From: JBBSEX01 sp038239345
Lineage (GTDB): Bacteria; Acidobacteriota; Terriglobia; Bryobacterales; Bryobacteraceae
Assembly (NCBI GenBank): GCA_038239345.1
Contig: JBBSEX010000003.1
Coordinates: 186,001 to 250,000, forward strand
Direction of reading: 5' to 3'
Length of the DNA: 64,000 nucleotides
Below are positions 9,422 to 17,634 of the stretch, piece by piece. The notes under the pieces were generated by a model. The model was not told the DNA's origin, did not search any database, and worked only from the letters and a program-made list of their open reading frames with translations. Numbering within the stretch: position 1 is the first letter of the stretch; every line of letters begins with the position of its first letter. Both the position numbers and the translations under genes were made by a program.

Positions 9422-10146
9422 GTTCGGTCTACCTGATTCGCCATGGACAAGCTGGAACTCGCGATCGTTACGACGCACTTTCCGAAATCGGCCACCGCCA
9501 GGCGCGGCTTCTCGGAGAATATTTCGCCGGGCAGCGAATCTCATTTCGAACCGTGATCTCAGGGGGTTTGACGCGCCAGCGCGAGACCGCCGGACAGTTC
9601 ATCGCGGCTTATCGGGACGCGTCCCTGGAGCTTCCTGAACAATCGATCGATACGCGGTGGAATGAATTCGATCTGGACCGGGTCTATCAAGGATTGGCGC
9701 CATTGCTCTGCGCCGAGGATCCGGAATTTCGCCGTCAATATGACGAGATGCACGCCGACATCAAGGCCAGCGCCGGTTCCGCGCACGCCGAGATCCATCG
9801 ACGCTGGAACGACTGCGATAGGACGGTGGTCACGCAGTGGGTGGAGGGCCGGCATCCGTTCGAAGGCGAATCCTGGGTTGATTTTCACAAGCGAATTTTG
9901 GGCTGCATCCACTCGATCAGCCACTTGCAGCCCGGCGAAAATGCGATCGTCTTCACGTCCGCAACTCCCATCGGAATTCTGGCCGCATCCACGCTGGACA
10001 TTCACGATAAACGGGCGCTGCATATGGCGGCGGTTCTGCAAAATTCCAGCATCAGCTCGTTGCGGATCCGCGGAGACGAAGCTCGTCTCTTCAGCTTCAA
10101 TGGAGTGCCGCATCTGACTGACCCGGCCATGCGGACCTTCCGCTGA
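9418..10146 (+). CDS. Histidine phosphatase (phosphoglycerate mutase-like) family protein
   Basis: 242 residues. The N-terminal YLIRHGQAG (5-13) contains the phosphohistidine-forming RHG motif (8-10), and WNEFD near residue 81 may supply the acidic proton donor. The second catalytic histidine, normally in a VVSHGG-type strand near the C-terminus, is absent: the segment reads IVFTSATPIGI. This variant is found in some family members, so activity is possible but uncertain. Translation starts at a TTG that overlaps the stop codon of the kinase-like gene upstream, so the pair probably acts together on the same phosphorylated metabolite; the substrate is not known. Confidence 0.85.
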   Translation: MSSVYLIRHGQAGTRDRYDALSEIGHRQARLLGEYFAGQRISFRTVISGGLTRQRETAGQFIAAYRDASLELPEQSIDTRWNEFDLDRVYQGLAPLLCAEDPEFRRQYDEMHADIKASAGSAHAEIHRRWNDCDRTVVTQWVEGRHPFEGESWVDFHKRILGCIHSISHLQPGENAIVFTSATPIGILAASTLDIHDKRALHMAAVLQNSSISSLRIRGDEARLFSFNGVPHLTDPAMRTFR

Positions 10147-10190
10147 AATCGTCTCCACGCTTGCGGGCCAATGAGCGTCAAAATTTAAGG

Positions 10191-11804
10191 ATGCGATGGT
10201 GCGTGCTGCTCTTGCTCTGCCCTACCGTTTGGGCTTCGCGGATTGAGGGTGTAGTCGTCGATTCCTCGACGCTACTTCCGCTCAAACGCGTCCAGGTAGC
10301 GTTGCGTCCACTTGTCGCCGGCGCCACCGCCCAAGCCACGGAGACCGATGAACACGGGCACTTCTCACTGCTCGACATAGAGGGCGGCAAATACTCTTTC
10401 CTCGTCGGGCGCGATGGTTATCTTCCAACTTCCATCGGAAAACGCGGCGGGGTACGTATCCCGGCGGTCTTCAATATTTCCAAAGCGGACGACCTGACAG
10501 GAATCACGTTTCAACTCCAGCGATGGGCGCTGGTGACTGGAAAGATAAAGTATGACGACGCTGAACCGGCGACCGGCGTGCTGGTCCAGTTTTATCGCGA
10601 GTTTCATACCCGCGGCCGTACCGGATTTGCGGTTGCCGGCTCAGACCGTACCAATGATCTCGGCGAGTATCGTGTCCGCGGCTTGGCGCCTGGCGAATAT
10701 TTTGTTGCCGCGATTTACAATCAGTCTCGCCTGGTGCCGGACGCTACCATGCAACCGCGTCTGGATCCGAATGGCCAGCCTTTACCCGAGACAGGTTATA
10801 CAACCACGTTCTTCCCGCACACGACGGCGATGGCCGAAGCCTCCACCGTCAAGCTGAGCGCGGGCCAGGAAGTGGGCGGCGTCGACATCTATTTGGAACT
10901 CGCGCGTAAACTACGCGTTCGCCTCACCGTTAGCAGTGGACTCAGCGGGCAGGTGCTGCGGCAACCCGGAATCAAGTTTGTGCAATTAATCGGCGCAAGC
11001 TCTGAGGGTTTGCCAATCGATCTCACCCGCACCTATAAGCCTGGCGCACCATTCACCGACGTCAGCGGTCTTACGCCGGGACGCTACATTATCATTGTCG
11101 ACGCCATTGAGAAAGACTCACGATTGATAAGCCGTTATCCCGTTACGCTGGGCGAAGCTGACATTGATGACCTCAGCTTAATCGCCAAGCCGGAAAAAAT
11201 TTGGGGAGGCTCAATCATCACGCTGGGCGATCGGCAATCGGAGGGCCAAGGTCTCCGCCTGACCTTTGAACCACGCAGCGCGACTAACCCCGGCTTGTCG
11301 CCGGAAATCGACGCCGACGGGACATTTCACGTCTCACTGATTCCCGATGAGACGTACGACATTTATGCCGATGGTCTGTCCGGCGATACGTATCTTCGCT
11401 CCGTGCGCGTGGGCGAATCCGAATATTTGGCATCCGGTCTAGCCGGCGTCATCGCCCCCGATACCAGGATTCAAGTAATCCTCAGCACGGAAGGTTCGAA
11501 GATTGTCGGAGCCGCGTACACCGAGCAAGGCGAGTTCGCCAGCGGAGCGACCGTGGCGTTGATCCCCACACCGCCCCGGGGCCATATGCAGGCCTATCGC
11601 GGCGCTTCAGCCGATGAATATGGGCGATTTCAAATTCGCGGCGTGCCACCCGGACAGTACCGGCTGTATGCCTTTCTGGATGAACCGCCGTGCGATTTCT
11701 ACAGTTCGGATCCAGTCGCGGTCTGCCCCGGCGGTGAACCGATGATCATCGAACCGGGCGGCCAGTATGGGGTTGCCGTGCGTATGGCCAAGCAATCACC
11801 CTAA
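10191..11804 (+). CDS. Secreted carboxypeptidase-regulatory-like (beta-sandwich) protein
   Basis: From the ATG at 10191 the product has 537 residues and starts with a signal peptide (MRWCVLLLLCPTVWA). A longer TTG-initiated form at 10161 would add ten polar residues before the signal and is less likely. Residues 17-85 look like a carboxypeptidase regulatory-like domain (RIEGVVVDSSTLLPLKRVQV and then DEHGHFSLLDIEGGKYSF), and similar prealbumin-like sandwiches recur, for example around ITGKIKYDD-like and EYRVRGLAPGEYFV segments and near the C-terminus at FQIRGVPPGQYRLYAFLD. No catalytic motif is visible. Such proteins are numerous in acidobacteria and probably sit at the cell surface. Its 3' end overlaps the convergent arabinofuranosidase gene by nine bases. 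Confidence 0.8.
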   Translation: MRWCVLLLLCPTVWASRIEGVVVDSSTLLPLKRVQVALRPLVAGATAQATETDEHGHFSLLDIEGGKYSFLVGRDGYLPTSIGKRGGVRIPAVFNISKADDLTGITFQLQRWALVTGKIKYDDAEPATGVLVQFYREFHTRGRTGFAVAGSDRTNDLGEYRVRGLAPGEYFVAAIYNQSRLVPDATMQPRLDPNGQPLPETGYTTTFFPHTTAMAEASTVKLSAGQEVGGVDIYLELARKLRVRLTVSSGLSGQVLRQPGIKFVQLIGASSEGLPIDLTRTYKPGAPFTDVSGLTPGRYIIIVDAIEKDSRLISRYPVTLGEADIDDLSLIAKPEKIWGGSIITLGDRQSEGQGLRLTFEPRSATNPGLSPEIDADGTFHVSLIPDETYDIYADGLSGDTYLRSVRVGESEYLASGLAGVIAPDTRIQVILSTEGSKIVGAAYTEQGEFASGATVALIPTPPRGHMQAYRGASADEYGRFQIRGVPPGQYRLYAFLDEPPCDFYSSDPVAVCPGGEPMIIEPGGQYGVAVRMAKQSP

Positions 11805-13349
11805 CGCGATCCGGACCGTTGCCACAGCCATCGGCGGCAAAGAAATTTGTAACGTCGAACCGCCCGCGCTGGTAACTTGATGTTCGCGAATCACCAGCCG
11901 ATCCGGCGTCTCAAATGTATTCGCGGCATTGAAATCGGAATCGTGCAAGATGCGAGCCGCCGCCGCTTTCACCGTACCCCCGGCCAGTGAGCAGCTTACT
12001 TTCATCGCCGATCCATGTTTCGGATTCACCAGTGTCAACACCAAATCGCCATCCTGCCGCGACGCTGACACCGACAGACCCGGAGCTTCCATCGCGCCCA
12101 CATCGACGCGCAGCGCCGTCTTTGCCCGATGCGGTTTCAGCAATTCGAAGGCATAATAAGTGGACGTTCGAATGCACCGCTCGTCGTTTGTCAGCAACAG
12201 CGATTGCAATACGTTCACGATCTGCGCGATGTTGCACATGTACAGCTTGTCGGCCTGGCGATGAAACACGTTCAGGCCCATCGCCGCCGCCACCGCGCTC
12301 CGCATCGTACTCTGTTGCCAAAGGCGCCCATGCGTCTTTTCTTCCTCGGGAATCATGCGGTCCCACACGCCCCACTCGTCCACCATCAGCCCCACTTTGC
12401 GATCGGGATCGTAACTATCCAGCAAGGCCCGCTGCTGTTGCACGGCTTTCTCCATGCGCGCGAATGACGCTAGCTGTTCCTCCATATTCTCGATGGTGAA
12501 CTTTTCCGGCGTGTTCTTTCCACTGGAATAGAAGTGCATCGAGTAGCCGCTGGGCATCTGTTTGCCTTGCATGCCGTCGAGAAAATTGCGCGACCAATCG
12601 ATGTTATTGCTGTTCGGACCGCAGGCAATCAAAAATGGCTTCGTTTCGCCCATCGGCCGCAGATACGTGGCGAACCGCCGGTAGTGTCCCGCGTATTCCT
12701 CGGGTTTCATGTTCCCGCCACAGCCCCAATTTTCATTGCCCACTCCCCAATAGCGGACTCGAAAAGGTTCCGCCGCTCCGTTGCGAATCCGCTCCTCGGA
12801 AAGGGAACTGCCCGCGGGATAGTTGCAGTATTCCGTCCAGTCCCTCAACTCTCGCGGCGTACCCGATCCCACATTGCCGGCAAGGTATGGTTCCGCTCCC
12901 AGCAACCGGCAAAGCCCGATAAACTCGTGCGTACCAAAGCTGTTGTCCTCTGTATAATTGCCCCAATGCAGATTCACGGTTCGCGGGCGTTTGTCCTGCG
13001 GGCCGACACCATCGCGCCAATGATAATCGTCGGCGAAGCAACCGCCGGGCCAGCGCAGAACGGGGATTCCAAGCGCCTTCAGCCAATCCACCGCTTGCTT
13101 CCGATAGCCCTCGATATTGGCAATCCTGGAATCGCGGCCCACCCATAGCCCACCGTAAGTACACGACCCCAAGTGTTCGGCGAAGTGTCCATGCAACTCG
13201 GGGTTGATCCTCGCAATTTCGGCGTTCAGATCGACAGTGACGTGCTGCTCAATCGTGTCGTAGGCCGACCCTTTTCTTGCCGTCAGCGCGCCGACCAAAG
13301 CCGCGCCAGTGCCCGCGATGAAGTGCCGCCGGGAAACGGGAATCCGCAT
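11796..13349 (-). CDS. Tat-exported GH51-type alpha-L-arabinofuranosidase
   Basis: 517 residues. The N-terminus has a twin-arginine signal (VSRRHFIAGTGAALVGAL). The body matches glycoside hydrolase family 51: conserved VLRWPGGCFADDYHWRDGVG (97-116), acid/base Glu206 in WGVGNENWGCGG, nucleophile Glu325 in MVDEWGVWD, and a C-terminal beta-sandwich from about 390. GH51 enzymes release terminal alpha-L-arabinofuranose from arabinan and arabinoxylan with retention of configuration. Tat export suggests folding in the cytoplasm before transfer to the periplasm. The gene stands alone, with no sugar transporter or other glycosidase beside it; it converges on the upstream carboxypeptidase-like gene. 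Confidence 0.93.
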   Translation of the reverse strand: MRIPVSRRHFIAGTGAALVGALTARKGSAYDTIEQHVTVDLNAEIARINPELHGHFAEHLGSCTYGGLWVGRDSRIANIEGYRKQAVDWLKALGIPVLRWPGGCFADDYHWRDGVGPQDKRPRTVNLHWGNYTEDNSFGTHEFIGLCRLLGAEPYLAGNVGSGTPRELRDWTEYCNYPAGSSLSEERIRNGAAEPFRVRYWGVGNENWGCGGNMKPEEYAGHYRRFATYLRPMGETKPFLIACGPNSNNIDWSRNFLDGMQGKQMPSGYSMHFYSSGKNTPEKFTIENMEEQLASFARMEKAVQQQRALLDSYDPDRKVGLMVDEWGVWDRMIPEEEKTHGRLWQQSTMRSAVAAAMGLNVFHRQADKLYMCNIAQIVNVLQSLLLTNDERCIRTSTYYAFELLKPHRAKTALRVDVGAMEAPGLSVSASRQDGDLVLTLVNPKHGSAMKVSCSLAGGTVKAAAARILHDSDFNAANTFETPDRLVIREHQVTSAGGSTLQISLPPMAVATVRIALG

Positions 13350-13817
13350 TGCTTCGCATTTTACACCTGATCATTAAGGGACGAATAGTTCCAGACTCCT
13401 CGCAATGGCACTTGGTAGACTCTGCGAATGGCCTCCGGCATTCCGATCGGCAACGCCACGGGCCCAGTTCGCCGTTGGCAGATCAACCGGCACCTAAACC
13501 GTTACAGCCCAAGTAATCGGTTTGTGACGAATGCCGCCACAACGCGCCAATTGTCTCTTGTTCCGGATCAACAACATCCCATTGATCGATTCGAGACTAA
13601 GTGAGGATGACATCACCATATTGCTCGTGAAGCCCACCGGCGTACCGACCGGTAGCCACTGAAGTCGTTCGGTCACGTTTTCAGAACTACTCATGTACGT
13701 GCTAACCACACGTATCTGGCGCCGCATCGATCACGATCCGCAATTTCGCTAATCTCGACGACCACCAGATGGCGCAGATAATGGATGCCTTCACGACGGC
13801 CGCCCCTGAGATCTGAT
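13350..13817. other. Gene-poor spacer, no recognised feature
   Basis: 468 bases between the start of the arabinofuranosidase gene and the end of the M56 gene. Only short open frames occur, the longest 77 codons on the minus strand (13494-13727), with no ribosome site and no recognisable motif. Stops are frequent in all frames. It may be a decayed gene or a long leader for the arabinofuranosidase gene, but neither is supported by similarity that I can recognise. Confidence 0.4.
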
Positions 13818-16490
13818 TTACATAACGGCGCGCTTCGACAGCACCGACATCACCCGCCGATAATCGCCATCGGAATGGATGGAGTCCACTGCTTTGCGCA
13901 CGGCCGCGACGATGGCTGGGTCGGTGGAATAATCGGCGGCCTGAAGCAGAACGCGGGCCTTATCGCCATCGGAATTAATCTTCACAGCGGATTGCACCGC
14001 CGCCACGACCACATCGCTTCCTAAATTTCGCCGGCTGAGTAGCGCCAGCAGCAAGCGCGCGTGATCTCCATCGGAGGAAATGCTATTGGCGGCATCGAAG
14101 AAGGAATCGGACACCGGGCGCTCGGAGTTCACCAGGCCACAAAGTTGGATCAACACCGTTGTTTTGTCGCCGTCGGCGGGAATTGATTTTGCCGAGCGAA
14201 ATATTTCGCCAAGGGTCGCTCCACCCAGGCCCGCGCGCGCTCCAATCGCCGACAACACCTTAGCGCGGTCACCGGCGGAGTTCAAAGAATTCGTGGCGTC
14301 GAAGAAGGCACGGCGTACGGCTTCGTCTTCCGAGTAGTGAACCGTGCTCTCGCGCAGAATGGTTTGCTTGTCGCCATCGGAGGAAATCTGTTGAGCGGTA
14401 CGAAGTACGCGCACTATCACATCTTTACGAAGCGCCGGTTGGGCCAACATCGCCGACAACGCGCGCCGCCGGTCACCGTCGGAGGAGATGCCACCGGCAG
14501 TCTTGAACCACGCCTGGGTCATGTCTTCGTGATTGCGATACTGGCTGGCCAGGTCTACCAGAACCTGCGTTTTATCGCCGTCGGATGAAATCCCACCAGC
14601 GCTTTTCGCCACCCCGGTGAGAGTCTCCGTATTGTTCGGATCCTGCTGGATGAACGACGACAACACCCGACGCCGGTCACCGTCGCTTGCGATGGACGTA
14701 GCGGCGTCAAGCAGCGTGGCCCGCAGTCCGCCGCGAAAATATACCGGCGCGAGCGCGATCAGAAGCCGGGACTTGTCGCCATCGGAGCCAATCGCGCGTG
14801 TGATGCGCATCGCGTCTTCCAGTTGGTTGCGATCCAGCGTGGCCCTGGCGAACAACTCCTGTAAATAAATTCGCTTCGACCCGTCGCTATGAATCAGACC
14901 AATCTCGGCCAGCACGCCGCGTGGTCCGCTCTTATGAAGGATCCGATCCACGCGCGCCGGAGCGTCGATCCCCATTTCGCGAATCGTCTCCGGCAGCAGT
15001 CCGGCAAGCCACGCCCTGCCTTCGGAATCGAGTTCCTGGCGGACGCCCCCTACAAAATACGATCGCGTCAATGTTCCATTGGTATCGGCGCGAACCTCAT
15101 AGCGGCGCGAACTAACGAATCGCCCTTCCCCGATAGCTACAGATCCGCCGGGTGATATGGATTTTACGTCGCGATCGTCGTCGCTGAATTGGACGTCGCC
15201 CTCAATATCCATGTCGAGATAACGGGAATTCACATTCCACGTCATATGGCTGCGCCCATGGCGTTCGGGTACGGGTGCCGGCGGCGCTTCGGGCGATGCA
15301 GGCGACTCTGGTGAGATCGGCGCTTCGGGCGCCATCGCCGACTCGGGCGTGACGGGAGTTTCTGGCGTTGCCGGGGGTTCCGGCGCGACAGGCATAGTGG
15401 GGGCGACTGGCGCCTGATCGGCAACATCGCCGTCTATTTGTGAGAAGAATGGAAAGGCGTGGAGTCGAAAGCCTTCCATGGCGATTCCTACCAGGAAGAT
15501 CGTAATGGCGATCAGAGTCAACTTCGAGGAACGGTTTCGGTTGCGCGATGGATCAAGCATCATTTCAATTCTCCGGAATAGCTGCGATTTTCGTTGCGCC
15601 GCGCCAGTGGCGAGTAAAGACGACCGGTTCCACGCCGCCAGCTCAATCATTCGCGTCAAGCATTCGGCATAAGGACGCGTTTTGCCCGTAGTTGTCACCA
15701 CCCAGTCGTCGCAGGCGATTTCCCGCTCCAGCTCTAACCTGCGAACGATCCAAAGCACCGCGGGCTGATAGAAGAACAATGCCTCGCAGATTTTCTGGAT
15801 GAGGTTGCTCCAATCGTCGCGGCGTCGTAAATGGGCAATCTCATGCAGCGCAATCTGATCGAACTCTTCTTCGCTAAGCGCGTTTTGAAAAGCCGCCGGA
15901 ATGTAAATACGGGGACGAAATAAACCGACCGCTATCGGAGTCGCGATGTGCGCGGAAAGGCGTAATTCGGCCTGTCGCCGTGAACGGGTCTGCTCTTCTA
16001 AATTTGCCAGGCGCTGCTGCCAGACCGTGGGTGCCGCGGTGGATTCATTGGCCAGCCGGCGAATCGCCCGCCAACTAGCCAGAATGCGCAGCAGCAAAAT
16101 TAAAGAGATCAGGAACCAGACGCCCAGAAGCGCGATAGCCGCGCGATCTCCCTGAAGCGGAATGGTGACACTCGGCCGGACGGCCGGAATCGCGGGAACC
16201 GCCACGTCCAGATGGACGACTGGCACGGGCACAGGTTCCGCGATCGGAGTCGCCGTCAAGACGGGAGTTGGCGCGGCTTGCTCTACAACCATAGCCTCAA
16301 CGGCGGGGGCGGGCTGAGGGATAAAAATCCAGATCGCCCGGCCCACAATCGCCAGCAAAGCCACGCACCAGACTGCATGTCTTGTGGCGGCGCTAAGGCG
16401 TGAATTCGCCCGCAGCACAAGCCAAATCACAAGCGTAAATACACCCGCTTGCCACCACCAATTCGCCGCTTCGTTCAGGGTTTCGATCAT
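13818..16490 (-). CDS. BlaR1-like M56 metallopeptidase with C-terminal 34-residue SDGD repeats
   Basis: 890 residues. Membrane helices occur at about 14-28, 38-57 and 117-138, and a fourth near 325-342. The cytosolic M56 protease domain has the zinc motif HEIAH (216-220) with Glu257 in LEREIACDDWV as third ligand. A Pro/Glu/Ala-rich linker (about 360-410) leads to an extracytoplasmic part. From residue 530 to the end there are eleven helical repeats with a near-exact 34-residue period, each marked by SDGD followed by K/R and a V/L-L pair. BlaR1/MecR1 proteases are switched on by an outside signal and cleave the BlaI-type repressor. Here the usual penicillin-binding sensor is replaced by the repeat array, so the signal is unlikely to be a beta-lactam. 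It overlaps the repressor gene by ATGA. Confidence 0.9.
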   Translation of the reverse strand: MIETLNEAANWWWQAGVFTLVIWLVLRANSRLSAATRHAVWCVALLAIVGRAIWIFIPQPAPAVEAMVVEQAAPTPVLTATPIAEPVPVPVVHLDVAVPAIPAVRPSVTIPLQGDRAAIALLGVWFLISLILLLRILASWRAIRRLANESTAAPTVWQQRLANLEEQTRSRRQAELRLSAHIATPIAVGLFRPRIYIPAAFQNALSEEEFDQIALHEIAHLRRRDDWSNLIQKICEALFFYQPAVLWIVRRLELEREIACDDWVVTTTGKTRPYAECLTRMIELAAWNRSSLLATGAAQRKSQLFRRIEMMLDPSRNRNRSSKLTLIAITIFLVGIAMEGFRLHAFPFFSQIDGDVADQAPVAPTMPVAPEPPATPETPVTPESAMAPEAPISPESPASPEAPPAPVPERHGRSHMTWNVNSRYLDMDIEGDVQFSDDDRDVKSISPGGSVAIGEGRFVSSRRYEVRADTNGTLTRSYFVGGVRQELDSEGRAWLAGLLPETIREMGIDAPARVDRILHKSGPRGVLAEIGLIHSDGSKRIYLQELFARATLDRNQLEDAMRITRAIGSDGDKSRLLIALAPVYFRGGLRATLLDAATSIASDGDRRRVLSSFIQQDPNNTETLTGVAKSAGGISSDGDKTQVLVDLASQYRNHEDMTQAWFKTAGGISSDGDRRRALSAMLAQPALRKDVIVRVLRTAQQISSDGDKQTILRESTVHYSEDEAVRRAFFDATNSLNSAGDRAKVLSAIGARAGLGGATLGEIFRSAKSIPADGDKTTVLIQLCGLVNSERPVSDSFFDAANSISSDGDHARLLLALLSRRNLGSDVVVAAVQSAVKINSDGDKARVLLQAADYSTDPAIVAAVRKAVDSIHSDGDYRRVMSVLSKRAVM

Positions 16491-16867
16491 TGCCCACTCT
16501 CCGCGATCATCTTCTTAAGGCGCTCCAGCTCCTTGGCGCCGATCGTCTCGTTTTCCACGATATTTTGCATCAGAAGCTCGGGCGAATTTCCAAAAAATCG
16601 GCTGACCAAATAGCGCACCGCGTTGGAGCGAGCTTCATTCCGGTCGACCAGCGTTTCATAAACGTACGCCCGTCCCGTTTTGGTATGGCGCAGGTAACCC
16701 TTGGTCTCCAGGATGCGCAGTGTCGTCAGCACCGTACTGTAGGCCAGCGGCGGCGCTTCCGTCAAAGCTTCCACGACGTCGCCAACTGTGCTGGAACCCT
16801 TGTCCCACAACACATTCATGAGTCGAAGCTCAGCTTCGGTAAGGTTCAGTGATTTCTTGCGCGGCAT
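16487..16867 (-). CDS. BlaI/MecI/CopY-family transcriptional repressor
   Basis: 126 residues from the ATG at 16867, which has a strong AGGAGGAG ribosome site; a longer reading (start 16906) would add 13 residues upstream of that site and is rejected. The winged helix occupies roughly 8-80: LTEAELRLMNVLWDKGSSTV is the typical first helix, followed by YSTVLTTLRILETKGYL as recognition helix and the wing HTKTGRAYVYETLV. The C-terminal helices serve dimerisation and in this family contain the cleavage region. The gene is translationally coupled (4-base overlap) to the M56 protease, so the pair should be a signal-relieved repressor system. Targets probably include its own promoter; no other target is evident. 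Confidence 0.93.
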   Translation of the reverse strand: MPRKKSLNLTEAELRLMNVLWDKGSSTVGDVVEALTEAPPLAYSTVLTTLRILETKGYLRHTKTGRAYVYETLVDRNEARSNAVRYLVSRFFGNSPELLMQNIVENETIGAKELERLKKMIAESGQ

Positions 16868-16877
16868 GCTCTCCTCC

Positions 16878-16906
16878 TTTATAAAGCAGGTGCCGAGCCT
16901 TGTCAA
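16878..16906 (-). promoter_or_regulatory. Sigma70-like promoter upstream of blaI-like gene
   Basis: Reading the minus strand there is a perfect TTGACA (16901-16906), a 17-base spacer and TATAAA (16878-16883). The predicted start would fall at about 16871, inside the ribosome site, leaving only a few leader bases; this conflict lowers confidence. An AT-rich stretch just upstream (TTAAATAATTAA) could be part of an operator. Confidence 0.5.
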
Positions 16907-16961
16907 TTAATTATTTAATAGTTCCGTTTTGGGATGGCCAGCCGCTTGCAATGTCTTAGGC

Positions 16962-17573
16962 ATGACCACGTCGAACTCAGGAATCACACCCTTCAGCCAG
17001 GCAGCGGAACTGTGGCGGGCGCAGCAGACCAATAAGCAGTCGCTGACGAAGAAAAGCATCGAGCCTTCGCAATCGGCGAACGCAAGCGATTTCACCCAAC
17101 AACTCGTGGCGGCATTGAAGCAGACGCTAAGCCAATTTGGCGTGGATCCTTCCGCCCTACAAGTACAGAGCGGTAGTTCGAAACCAAGTCAGATTCTGCT
17201 CAATCTGGGGCAAGCTATTTCCGCGAGCGTTCCGAGTTCGTCGCCCATCGCAGCGCCACTGACGGCACCGGCGGCTCTTACAGCCCCGGCGATTTCCACA
17301 CCTGCGGCAAGCACCGACGCCGATAACACAACTGACGATCAGGCCGTGGCACAGCTGACAAGCGTCCTGCAAAAGGCCGGCGTCGATACTTCCTCGCTGC
17401 AGCTGAAAGCACACGATGAAGTTGGCTATTTTCCAGGAGCGAACTATACCACTCGCTTAATCCAGGTGAAAACGCCGAATGGCCTGACATCCGATGTCAC
17501 CATCCCGTTGTTCCTGAAGAATCCCAACGTGTCGGTCATTGAGATTGAGAGCATGATGTCGCTGAAGTCATAA
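16962..17573 (+). CDS. Hypothetical protein, Ala/Ser/Thr-rich
   Basis: 203 residues from the ATG at 16962; a TTG at 16929 would add 11 residues. I do not recognise a family. Residues 45-70 form an amphipathic helix (FTQQLVAALKQTLSQFGVDP), 100-130 are low-complexity Ala/Thr/Pro, and two similar segments, SQFGVDPSALQVQSG and QKAGVDTSSLQLKAHD, suggest an internal duplication. The last 55 residues look like a beta-rich domain (TTRLIQVKTPNGLTSDVTIP). There is no signal peptide or membrane helix. It is divergent from the BlaI-like repressor gene and followed by a good terminator, so it is probably a real single-gene unit that could be controlled by the neighbouring repressor. Confidence 0.65.
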   Translation: MTTSNSGITPFSQAAELWRAQQTNKQSLTKKSIEPSQSANASDFTQQLVAALKQTLSQFGVDPSALQVQSGSSKPSQILLNLGQAISASVPSSSPIAAPLTAPAALTAPAISTPAASTDADNTTDDQAVAQLTSVLQKAGVDTSSLQLKAHDEVGYFPGANYTTRLIQVKTPNGLTSDVTIPLFLKNPNVSVIEIESMMSLKS

Positions 17574-17580
17574 AAATAAA

Positions 17581-17613
17581 AAGGGCAGGAGATCGCTCCC
17601 CTGCCCTTGCTTT
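17581..17613 (+). terminator. Bidirectional intrinsic terminator
   Basis: Nine-bp stem AAGGGCAGG / CCTGCCCTT (17581-17589, 17600-17608) with a 10-base loop, followed by GCTTTT on the plus strand and preceded by an A-rich run that gives a T tract on the minus strand. It serves the hypothetical gene and the convergent large secreted protein gene. Confidence 0.85.
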
Positions 17614-17634
17614 TAAAAATCCGCGCTCCGGTAT

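Noticed and set aside
12000..13349. Polysaccharide-utilisation locus around the arabinofuranosidase
   Set aside because: No SusC/SusD-like, transporter or further glycosidase gene is nearby; the gene stands alone.
13494..13727. 77-codon open frame on the minus strand in the 468-base spacer
   Set aside because: No ribosome site, no recognisable motif and no neighbour logic; length is within chance expectation.
13818..14900. CRISPR-like array in the repeat region of the M56 gene
   Set aside because: The regular 102-base period encodes protein repeats with diverged DNA; no identical direct repeats or spacers.
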